The notes under the pieces are model-generated. The model searched no databases, was not told the origin of the DNA, and saw nothing but the letters and a program-made list of their open reading frames with translations. From an uncultured Coprococcus sp. (lineage in GTDB: Bacteria; Bacillota; Clostridia; Lachnospirales; Lachnospiraceae), in contig CANQTC010000002.1 of assembly GCA_947626675.1 (NCBI GenBank), positions 62,001-126,000 of the forward strand: a DNA stretch of 64,000 nucleotides. The letters are read 5' to 3'. Of this stretch, positions 35,508 to 42,909 are shown piece by piece. Numbering within the stretch: the first letter of the stretch is position 1; the number at the start of each line of letters is the position of its first letter. A program made the position numbers and the translations under genes.

Positions 35508-35819
35508 TTAAATAAACTTTACTGCTGTTCCTGCGGCAAGAATCTCAGCGCCTCCGGCAACAATCGTTGTTGATGAAAAGCGCACATTTACAACTGCGTC
35601 CGCACCCATGCTTTGAGCCTGACCTATCATATAGGAAACAGCTTTATCCTTTGCTTCACACATCATCTGTGTATATGCCTGCATCTCGCCGCCTACAAGA
35701 TTTCTAAAAGATGAACCAATATCCTTTCCAATATTTTTACTCATGATACAGCACCCTGTAACAAGTGATAATACCTGATATGGTCTTCCAGGTATATTTT
35801 CAGTATTGACTACTATCAT
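35508..35819 (-). CDS. YbjQ-family protein (PF01906)
   Basis: 103 residues. IPGRPYQVLSLVTGCCIMSK, then IGSSFRNLVGGEMQAYTQMM and AQSMGADAVVNVRFSSTTIV, the family pattern of a pentameric putative heavy-metal-binding fold. Start 35819 is set by AGGAG eight bases upstream. Function not established in any species known to me. 21 bases ahead of the YugP gene. Confidence 0.88.
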   Translation of the reverse strand: MIVVNTENIPGRPYQVLSLVTGCCIMSKNIGKDIGSSFRNLVGGEMQAYTQMMCEAKDKAVSYMIGQAQSMGADAVVNVRFSSTTIVAGGAEILAAGTAVKFI

Positions 35820-35866
35820 ATTATATTCTCCTATATTCTTATTTTCTATCATACTTTCAAATGATT

Positions 35867-36310
35867 TTAATGATTCAATTTATCTATTTTATCCTGAAGT
35901 TCCTTATATTCCTGCTTTTTCGACTGATGTCTGTCAGGGTCTGCAAGAAGAACTCTTCCGATAAATCCCAATCCGCCAAATATCAATACAAGAATCAGTA
36001 TCCAGTCAAACATTGTCATGGATTGCAGATAGATTCTGGTACTCATAATTATGGAAATAACAATGAGCAGAACAGAAAGCGCAGTAAACACCTTTGATGC
36101 AAAGGAACCTGTCATAAACATCCATACAATACCAATAATAAACGGCACTACCACAAGTCCTGTACTAACATCCAAGCTGCCTAACCGAAGACTTCCCAAT
36201 CCAAAAAAACCGGAACTTACGATGACTCTTTTTGACAATATAAAAAGTCCCGCGACAAGCATAACAAGTCCGGCAGCAAATATCATTAACTCATTCTTTG
36301 GTTTCTTCAT
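35867..36310 (-). CDS. Four-helix membrane protein of unknown function
   Basis: 147 residues from the ATG at 36310 (AAAGGTGAG upstream). Four hydrophobic helices, glycine-rich loop SSGFFGLGSLRLGSLDVSTG, and a charged C-terminal tail (DPDRHQSKKQEYKELQDKID). Unrecognised. First gene of the run that continues with ybjQ, yugP, the AAA gene and the phosphatase. Confidence 0.65.
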   Translation of the reverse strand: MKKPKNELMIFAAGLVMLVAGLFILSKRVIVSSGFFGLGSLRLGSLDVSTGLVVVPFIIGIVWMFMTGSFASKVFTALSVLLIVISIIMSTRIYLQSMTMFDWILILVLIFGGLGFIGRVLLADPDRHQSKKQEYKELQDKIDKLNH

Positions 36311-36375
36311 ACATTCACTCACCTTTCATCAACCACTGTATCTAACGAGTTACTTCATTATCACCTTTTATAGTC

Positions 36376-36404
36376 AGTCTATCATACATTTTGCTATGCT
36401 TCAA
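36376..36404 (-). promoter_or_regulatory. Promoter of the AAA/YugP operon
   Basis: TTGAAG (36404-36399), 17-base spacer, TAGACT (36381-36376). Ten bases further upstream a perfect inverted repeat ATATCC-TTCC-GGATAT (36414-36429) could bind a regulator. Confidence 0.5.
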
Positions 36405-36429
36405 TCATTAAATATATCCTTCCGGATAT

Positions 36430-36641
36430 TTTCTCACTCATAAACATTTACAGGCATTTTGCAAAATTGCGGCTTAATCCGCTCATGATTAAAATACCAA
36501 AAAACACCGACACACCGTAATTACATCAAATAAAAAACGCTATCCCGCTGATAAAACAGAGCCAATGAATTTGTGAATAATATTATCACGATTCATTGGC
36601 TCTGTTTTTATTAGCAGTAAATACTTCCGCCTTTAATACAG
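36430..36641. other. Intergenic stretch with no gene
   Basis: Together with the promoter region to its left this makes a 330-base gap between 36310 and 36642. Apart from the promoter, its inverted repeat and the hairpin at 36553-36608, nothing is recognised. Confidence 0.6.
36553..36608. terminator. Long bidirectional hairpin
   Basis: Perfect 18-bp stem from AAAACAGAGCCAATGAAT to its complement at 36591-36608, with a 20-base loop and U runs on both sides. It lies after the decayed lipoprotein gene and before the operon promoter. The length is more than termination needs and could be the remains of a small mobile repeat. Confidence 0.6.
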
Positions 36642-37219
36642 CTACTTATCCCTTATACCTGATAAAAATTCAATATCATAGAACAATTTATACAGTTCAG
36701 ACCTTGTATTTTCATCTCCCAATGGATAAGCAATATTTATGCAGACTACAACATCATTTATTTCAACATAAATTTTATCCATACCATATGCTAAGCTATC
36801 ATCACCGTATGCATTTATCTTTATTGAAGTACGAGCATATCTGAATTTGTAATGTATTGCTTTTTGCTCTCACTTCCCTTTTTAACAGCCTCCTGACTTA
36901 CAAAGCCCTCATTTACAGTTATGCGGGCATATGGATTCTCAAGCGTAAACGGGTATAGTCTTTTTATCAAGCTTCGCGCTGGTTTCTGTCAAAAAAAGAA
37001 TTGTATCTTCTTCATAAATTATATAACTGACAGCGACACAATTATTATTATCCTTAAAATAGCTCCACGTTAAATAATAGCAGTCATTATGATTTTTTAT
37101 CGGACATGGTAAAGCGTCTTCGGCTTTTCTGAACACGCAGCAAGCATGAACGTACCAGCCAGTATACATAATGCAACACATAATCTCCGTATTTTCTTCG
37201 TATAACATCTGCCTTTCAT
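36642..37219 (-). pseudogene. Frameshifted lipoprotein gene
   Basis: Reading restarts in several frames. From 37219, after an AGAGGAG site, a lipoprotein signal reads KIRRLCVALCILAGTFMLAA followed by the lipobox Cys, then stops at YHVR. A second frame carries YYLTWSYFKDNNNCVAVSYI and DTILFLTETSAKLDKKTIPV to the stop at 36939. A third frame continues NPYARITVNEGFVSQEAVKK, and after an A5 tract a fourth gives RYARTSIKINAYGDDSLAYG and DENTRSELYKLFYDIEFLSG to the TAG at 36642. At least three frameshifts are needed for one product of about 190 residues. Sequencing error at homopolymers is less likely, since only the last shift lies in one. Confidence 0.7.
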
Positions 37220-37314
37220 GTTTTATCTCCTCTTTAAACAATCCATGTCCTGTGAACGAAACGCATCTTCTGCTCGCTAAGGTCACAGGTGTAAATTCTC
37301 ACGAAGTATTCATA

Positions 37315-38673
37315 TTATTCAACATGGTCGTTAAACCTGTCCTGCTTCGACAGCCATTTTGCAAAATCCTTAAATACATCTTCCGAAGTATTTGTCTTGA
37401 TAATCGAAATCAAATCTGAAGATGAAAGTGTATACGAAATCTCTGTACGCGTATTTGCATCTGTCAGCATCTTTCTAAATATATCATCTCCATATGTCTC
37501 AAACAAATATGTCATAAAACGATATCCATACAAATAATCATCCCATTTATCTTCATGTTCTGCCAAAAACTCTGACTCAGCATTTTCCTCTGTAATCGCT
37601 ACAGGATAGTATGAATAATTTTCGTCTGCATCAAAATTAAAGGTAATAATCTCATCTTTCTCTGTAATCTGACCTGTAATATATGTAGCAAATCCCTCAT
37701 CCATAACCGAACACATATATATACCGTTTGTACTATGTACTGCATGAGCCATCTCATGCACCAAAACTGTACCCTCTCCCCCTGCAAAATCCAAATCCTC
37801 CGGATTCAATACAATGGAATAAGTCATACAGCAGGCTGCACATTTTTCATACGGTACTACATATATGTGAAATTTCTCATATTCATAATCGACACCAGCA
37901 AATTCCATATCTCCGTAAAGCCATGAAATATCATTACTCCTGTTATCAGCAAAAATGGAGTTGTTCTTTAATTTAAGTCCTGCTTCTTTTTCTACCAAAT
38001 TCTTAATGATAGCAATTTGTTCCATGACATCACCGCTTACTTTCACATTTTTGTCAAGAAATAAGATTATATCATCTGAAACCACATATTCAGGCTGCGT
38101 TGTTACATATTCGTCATCTGCATTTCCGCTTAAATTCAAAGGCTTCTTCACTTCAATTTCAGAAGTGAGTATTAATGTGATACTTACATTTTTATTTGCA
38201 CCTACGCAGGAAAGTACATTTTTTGAAAATTTATTCTGGTTGACAGAGCCTCCCATTTCTTTTGAAAAACCACCATCTCCGTCATACACCTTATCACCAA
38301 TAGTCATCGTGTATAAAAAGGAACTGTACCCAGCAGTTTCGTCATAAATGATACTATTAAGCTCTATACAAATATCCTTATTTCCAATATACAGCTTTTC
38401 GCCTTCCTTAATTTCAAACTCCTCATCAAATCCTGCCGTAAGCTCCACATCAGATTCCAAAATCGTTTCCCCGCTATCCCTTTCAGATACTAAATCAGAA
38501 TTAGGGATTTCACTATTCATCTCGGTTACAGGGACTGTTTCATTCTCTGAAACCGCCTCTTTCCAATTATCTGGAACTATATTTTTATTAATTATGATAC
38601 ACAAACAAATTAAAATACCGGCCCCCATTATCGCAAAGATTATCTTCAAAGCAGATGATTGATTATTTTTCAT
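37315..38673 (-). CDS. Membrane-anchored zincin-like metallopeptidase
   Basis: 452 residues. One N-terminal signal-anchor helix (about 9-29), an acidic linker, a beta-rich domain about 75-190, and a gluzincin-like catalytic part with LVHEMAHAVHSTNG (HExxH) followed about 25 residues on by MDEGFATYITG, giving a likely third ligand Glu. The active site would be outside the cell. AAGGAG precedes the start. It lies 33 bases after the pseudopilin gene, so both may share a message. No named family was recognised. Confidence 0.75.
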   Translation of the reverse strand: MKNNQSSALKIIFAIMGAGILICLCIIINKNIVPDNWKEAVSENETVPVTEMNSEIPNSDLVSERDSGETILESDVELTAGFDEEFEIKEGEKLYIGNKDICIELNSIIYDETAGYSSFLYTMTIGDKVYDGDGGFSKEMGGSVNQNKFSKNVLSCVGANKNVSITLILTSEIEVKKPLNLSGNADDEYVTTQPEYVVSDDIILFLDKNVKVSGDVMEQIAIIKNLVEKEAGLKLKNNSIFADNRSNDISWLYGDMEFAGVDYEYEKFHIYVVPYEKCAACCMTYSIVLNPEDLDFAGGEGTVLVHEMAHAVHSTNGIYMCSVMDEGFATYITGQITEKDEIITFNFDADENYSYYPVAITEENAESEFLAEHEDKWDDYLYGYRFMTYLFETYGDDIFRKMLTDANTRTEISYTLSSSDLISIIKTNTSEDVFKDFAKWLSKQDRFNDHVE

Positions 38674-38706
38674 AAGTCCACTCCTTATCGTTTATATATT
38701 TCGCCG

Positions 38707-39321
38707 TTAATCATTCATGGAAAGGAAATCAGAAGAATTCGGATATAATTCATATACCTTTCCTTTGTTAAAATGAGCTTTATCGTTACGAGGATATTCC
38801 CTAAGTGTAATTCTGATAACGCTCGTGGCACCGCTGCCATTTCCATCTACTCGGTCGTACTCATCATGCGCACCGTTGGACTCCGACTGTGTTCCCCCTT
38901 CAACATTCAGAAATTCATTGTCAAGAGAAACGTCAAAATAATAGTTCTTGTTTGTTTTTGATACAGGAACATAGCCGAGCTCATGGTATATATATTCATC
39001 ATATCCCCATGTAGAAGAATCGCCTGTTGGCATTCTGTTGACCTCATTGCAGTTCCAGGTTATGGCGGTTGTATAAATTTTTGAGCCATCAGCGCCTATT
39101 TTAAACAGATTGGGATTAGAATCGTCTAATAGCGAATATTGCACAATATCAGCAATTTTATTTGCAGCATCCACATCTGCTACTCGTCTGGATTTTCTGA
39201 CATATTTTATAAGTGCAGGGGCTAAAGCACCTACCAAAATAGCCATGATAGCGATTACAATGATTAATTCTACTAAAGAAAATCCCTTGTTATCATTCTC
39301 TTTTTTCATATGTACGGGCAT
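38707..39321 (-). CDS. Orphan type IV pilin-like (pseudopilin) protein
   Basis: 204 residues. Class III signal: basic leader then KGFSLVELIIVIAIMAILVG, cut by a prepilin peptidase before Phe with Glu at +5. The head domain is variable with MPTGDSSTWGYDEYIYHELG. ATG 39321 has AGGAGG seven bases upstream. No assembly ATPase, inner-membrane platform or peptidase gene is in the window, so it depends on a machinery elsewhere, or is exported as a plain membrane protein. Confidence 0.82.
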   Translation of the reverse strand: MPVHMKKENDNKGFSLVELIIVIAIMAILVGALAPALIKYVRKSRRVADVDAANKIADIVQYSLLDDSNPNLFKIGADGSKIYTTAITWNCNEVNRMPTGDSSTWGYDEYIYHELGYVPVSKTNKNYYFDVSLDNEFLNVEGGTQSESNGAHDEYDRVDGNGSGATSVIRITLREYPRNDKAHFNKGKVYELYPNSSDFLSMND

Positions 39322-39360
39322 ATGATTACCTCCTTCTCTTTTTATTTGCAGGCTTTCTTT

Positions 39361-39386
39361 ATAAACCATACAAATAAACCATACAA
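39361..39386. repeat. Two perfect 13-base tandem repeats upstream of the pseudopilin gene
   Basis: ATAAACCATACAA twice in a row, 40 bases before the pseudopilin start. On the coding strand this is TTGTATGGTTTAT repeated; position fits a regulator site or a slippage-prone promoter spacer. Confidence 0.6.
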
Positions 39387-39913
39387 AATGTACATTCTGC
39401 CTTCTGCCAATAAGTTGACATTATATATCCGCTTCTCACAGGTTCATTACTAATTTGCATCCATACAGCATTCTACAAAATTATCTGTATAATCAGGAAA
39501 GCCTGTTGAAATGGAATACATTTTTGTTTTTTAGTCTCATCGATTGCATTTTTTTAAAGCAACTAAAAATGTCTGCTGATACAAATTCCCTGCATCGCTT
39601 TTCTATAATAGCCGTTTATCCTGGTACAATCCTTCACTTATATCTTTTCATAAAAAATCAAAAAGTTCATTTTTTTATATTTGGGGTTGAATGAAAAAAA
39701 AGAAAAAAGAAAAATTATATAAAATAGAAATGCACCCATCTTCCATTTCAGAAGAATACGGTGCAAATCAAAAGTGTTGTACACTACTTGTTATTACATG
39801 TATTTCCAATTTAGTCAAATATTTTTTATAGGTAGATAGTGTAAATTTACTGTAGGAATTTAATAGAATGCGCATCCCTAAAATCTGTTTTAGAATTAAA
39901 GATTTCTCCATCA
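39387..39913. other. AT-rich intergenic stretch with no recognisable gene
   Basis: About 530 bases between the pseudopilin promoter area and a decayed gene. It has many A and T runs and stop codons in all frames. One partial reading frame on the plus strand near 39455-39694 has no ribosome site and no family resemblance. No terminator or RNA element was identified. Confidence 0.5.
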
Positions 39914-40385
39914 TTATATCCTTTCTATCCTCTTTTCAGAAATAAATGCTGCTAACCCAATTTGATTCGGAGTCGATACAGTAATAACGCCTGCAATAAA
40001 TAGTTTCTTAATCAATTCACATTTTTCATTTCTAAATACGCATACTTTAGAAACTAACATATAATCTGATTCAACGCTGGAAACATGTGAATTATTATAT
40101 CTGTACATTTCCTGAGTCTTTTCTGAAGAAGTAGAAGCAATTAATGTACTGCATCTGCATAATACTTGCTGACTAAAAGGAATCTTCTGCCAAAATGCTA
40201 ATATCATCTGCAGTCTTTATGTTATTTTGTGTATTTCTTTTCAGTAGGTTTTCACCTGATTCCGGTGAATAGACTTGAACGTCTGTATAATCCAGTGCAG
40301 GTAAATAAATAGTTGTACCATTTAACACATACTTGTCTTCTTTAATTATTTTCTTGGTTTCTTTTGCAACAGATATAACATTCAT
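39914..40385 (-). pseudogene. TIGR02452-family (PARG-like) gene, deleted and truncated
   Basis: TIGR02452 proteins are microbial poly(ADP-ribose)glycohydrolase relatives of about 270 residues. The piece from 40385 reads VISVAKETKKIIKEDKYVLN, VQVYSPESGENLL and stops at ILAEDSF; another frame then carries QQVLCRCSTLIAS, MYRYNNSH, SDYMLVSKVCVFRNEKCEL and GVITVSTPNQIGLAAFISEK to 39914. The stretch between, which would hold the NF-GGG ADP-ribose loop, is lost, and the C-terminal third is missing. A clear loss-of-function relic. Confidence 0.65.
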
Positions 40386-40433
40386 GTATACTTTTACCCC
40401 TACTTTACCTACTTCAGTAAATTAATAATTTCT

Positions 40434-40798
40434 CTATATCCACACATAATATTTCTTACTAATTTTAAACTCTTTTGTACTTTTATTATAATAGAAAACA
40501 TCCCGGTTGAAAATCAGAAACGGACTTTTTTTATTTTGTTCAAATATTTTCTGCGCCTGTTTTATCATTTTCCGCATTGATTTTTTATCGCCTGGGCTTA
40601 TAAACAATACCATATCCTTCATCGGAACTGCAATCTGTAAATCAATCTGTAATTTTCACTGCAATCTTCCCATACCCCATGCAGACATAAGGCCTCCGCT
40701 TCAAAATCTCCACCGGTCACCAATCCATAGTTGTTGTAAGAACATTTCGCAATGACACGAATCACAATCCTGTCATATTTTTCATCTTCGACTGCCAT
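40434..40798 (-). pseudogene. Frameshifted gene of unknown function
   Basis: From the ATG at 40798 the frame reads MAVEDEKYDRIVIRVIAKCS, then GLVTGGDFEAEALCLHGVWE and stops at YRLQFR near 40620. The adjacent frame continues smoothly as QIAVPMKDMVLFISPGDKKS and IFEQNKKSPFLIFNRDVFYY to a stop at 40434. One frameshift near 40650 joins them into a product of about 120 residues. Family not recognised. The second half alone could be a 62-residue frame but has no RBS. Confidence 0.5.
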
Positions 40799-40958
40799 TT
40801 AGTCTATTATATATCTGTCATTTACATCAGACTTATTTATTTCACCCCACATGTCTGCTTTATTACGTTTTTTTCATTCTGCCTGTAATAAATACTTTCG
40901 TTTACGGATTTTTCCACGATTTTATTATTCTTTCCTCAACAGACTTTATAGTTCGTTT

Positions 40959-41279
40959 TTATTGGCTCAACTCAATCCTATATTCTTCTGCATATTTTCC
41001 CTTGTGACGTCCATCATCATATTTTAATGTAAAAGTATTTTCAGAGTCCCACTCTATATAAAAATAAACTTCTTCATTAAAACCACTATTCGGATACTCC
41101 CAAATTTTTTCACCATTATAGAAAAGTGTAGGTCTGCTTGCATAATCGTATTTTATCGTTATTGTATTCGTTCCATCCGGAGATGTAAAAACATCTTTTC
41201 TATCATATCCACACCCCGATAACATACATATAACAGCTATAATCAATACAACACGGATATGTTTTTGTTTCTTTCCCAT
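40959..41279 (-). CDS. Small lipoprotein of unknown function
   Basis: 106 residues from 41279. Signal peptide KKQKHIRVVLIIAVICMLSG then lipobox Cys (LSGC), giving a mature, membrane-anchored domain of about 85 residues with beta strands (DGTNTITIKYDYASRPTLFY, EVYFYIEWDSENTFTLKYDD). Upstream ATG at 41291 is an alternative start. It lies among decayed genes, but this frame is intact. Confidence 0.7.
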   Translation of the reverse strand: MGKKQKHIRVVLIIAVICMLSGCGYDRKDVFTSPDGTNTITIKYDYASRPTLFYNGEKIWEYPNSGFNEEVYFYIEWDSENTFTLKYDDGRHKGKYAEEYRIELSQ

Positions 41280-41352
41280 TATAACTTTCATCCCCTTTAT
41301 AAATAAGTCACATACAACAAAATAATTCACTCTTATGGTATAAAAATATTAA

Positions 41353-41519
41353 CTATCTTCCATATTCGTAAAATGATACCGAATACTGTCTGCCATTTCC
41401 CAAATCATAGTTTTCTCCGTCGAATTCTTCGCCCCAAAATTTCATGCTGAATTTTTCTGCCACATTACCCTTATCTTGGACTTTGTCTACAGTCTGAAAT
41501 AGAGCCTTATGGCTATATT
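41353..41519 (-). pseudogene. Fragment of a gene, 3' end only
   Basis: An open frame of 55 codons without a start reads KALFQTVDKVQDKGNVAEKF and FWGEEFDGENYDLGNGRQYS, ending VSFYEYGR and a TAG at 41353. It has coding-like character but nothing upstream joins it, so it is a C-terminal relic of an unknown protein. Confidence 0.5.
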
Positions 41520-41542
41520 TTTATAAATCTATGTATTTTAAA

Positions 41543-42391
41543 CTACTTTTCCAATCTCAATCCCTTAATCCGAATAAACCCATTTTCTCCCGTAATATAC
41601 CCATCATCAGCAAAAACAACGAAACAGAGTTCCCGAACATCTTTCCATGATTCCCTTTTTGAAATATCCTTCATTGTATAATCAAAAATCCCCTTTTTTA
41701 ATGGCACATCAACAAACTGTTGCTGGCCGGAATTTTTTATTTGAAACTGAACTTGTCTTATGCTATCAGAGGTTTCCATGAAAAATTTCATCCTATAACC
41801 CGCATCAAAATAATTGAGCCAATTTTCGGAAGGAATATAGGAAAATAAAATCATAGAAAACTGACAGCCCTCTCTTTTCTTCACTTCTGTTGGAATTATT
41901 ATATCAGCATATATAGAAGACTCCTCTCCCGCTTCCATTACACATTGATCTCTTGTACTGCAAAATGATTTGACAACCGGAACCGAATTAAATTTTGTCC
42001 GTTCTCCAATTAATGAAAATTTCTCTCCTACAATGTCTCTTGGTTTTCCTTCACTATAATAATTGGTTTGATTAATAGTTCCAGTACTTAACCCAACATT
42101 AAGCCCATAATTTTTTTCAATTGTTTGAGAAATATGCAAATCTGTTGGCTTTGCTTCTTTTAAAATATCTAACAATCTTTCATTTAAGTTTAAGTATTCT
42201 TTCATCATACCCTCTGACATACAATATACATCAGGAATATTGCCCATATACTGGCTAATCTCCTCCAATTTATCATCATCCAAAATCCAATTAGACAATT
42301 TTTTCTTTAAATAATTTGCCGAGATTTTTATTCCCTTTTTAATTGCATCCCACGCTATTCCAGATAATACTACAGATGTCAACTCTTCCAT
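41543..42391 (-). CDS. Unknown protein with helical N-terminus and beta-rich C-terminus
   Basis: 282 residues, no signal peptide. N-terminal helical part about 1-85 (VVLSGIAWDAIKKGIKISAN, YLKKKLSNWI), a middle NVGLSTGTINQTNYYSEGK that resembles the N-x-G-x-I-x-Q linkers seen in some defence adaptor proteins, and a beta-sandwich-like C-terminal domain (FSMILFSYIPSENWLNYFDA, ENGFIRIKGLRLE) of the kind that binds sugars or proteins. Not recognised as a named family. It has its own good promoter and follows the broken pnuC gene and the helicase gene. A link with the helicase is only by position. Confidence 0.55.
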   Translation of the reverse strand: MEELTSVVLSGIAWDAIKKGIKISANYLKKKLSNWILDDDKLEEISQYMGNIPDVYCMSEGMMKEYLNLNERLLDILKEAKPTDLHISQTIEKNYGLNVGLSTGTINQTNYYSEGKPRDIVGEKFSLIGERTKFNSVPVVKSFCSTRDQCVMEAGEESSIYADIIIPTEVKKREGCQFSMILFSYIPSENWLNYFDAGYRMKFFMETSDSIRQVQFQIKNSGQQQFVDVPLKKGIFDYTMKDISKRESWKDVRELCFVVFADDGYITGENGFIRIKGLRLEK

Positions 42392-42524
42392 TTAATCATC
42401 ATCCTCTCGTCAAGTCCAGCTTATTTCTTAATTTATCTTGTTTCATTTTTTATACTTAATAACTAAGTTTATACTGCAATTATGCACTTCATTCAGACTT
42501 ATGATTCTCTGTTGCTACATTAAC

Positions 42525-42553
42525 ATTATATACTGCAATACTAATAAAATCAA
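42525..42553 (-). promoter_or_regulatory. Promoter of the unknown gene at 41543
   Basis: TTGATT (42553-42548), 17-base spacer, perfect TATAAT (42530-42525), about 134 bases before the start codon. Confidence 0.6.
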
Positions 42554-42557
42554 TATG

Positions 42558-42818
42558 TTACATACAGCAGAAGTCCCTCTCCTTTTTGGCATTTTCTCCG
42601 CAAAATATTGATGGTTCCGAAAAAGTAATTCGATACCCTGCCCATCCCCATAAAATCACACAAGTAACTCCTGCCAGTGATGCAAGGATTCCAATTATCG
42701 TATCACCTAAATACAATGACACCCCAAGAATGATAACATTTGCAAAAATAATCCATATAACTTGCCATTTCTTCCATCCTAAGAATTCCCTTTTCATTAC
42801 ATCAATTAATTTTCCCAT
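42558..42818 (-). pseudogene. pnuC: Truncated PnuC-like nicotinamide riboside transporter
   Basis: 86 residues against about 220 in PnuC. The first 60 match the PnuC start: KREFLGWKKWQVIWIIFANV, ILGVSLYLGDTIIGILASLA and GVTCVILWG, where PnuC would go on GKGK and five more helices. From there the sequence turns into an unrelated short tail ending FCCM. The RBS (GAGG) and start are intact, so only the 3' part was lost by deletion or frameshift. Confidence 0.55.
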
Positions 42819-42909
42819 ACATAAATTCCTCTTTCTTGTTGTTTGTCAACTATATTTTTATACAAATACCAGTTATGACTTTTTTGATTTCAAAATGGAA
42901 ATCTGTCAT

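Noticed and set aside
39455-39694. 79-codon plus-strand frame in the gap before the pseudopilin gene
   Set aside because: No RBS, low-complexity AT-rich sequence, and no resemblance to a protein.
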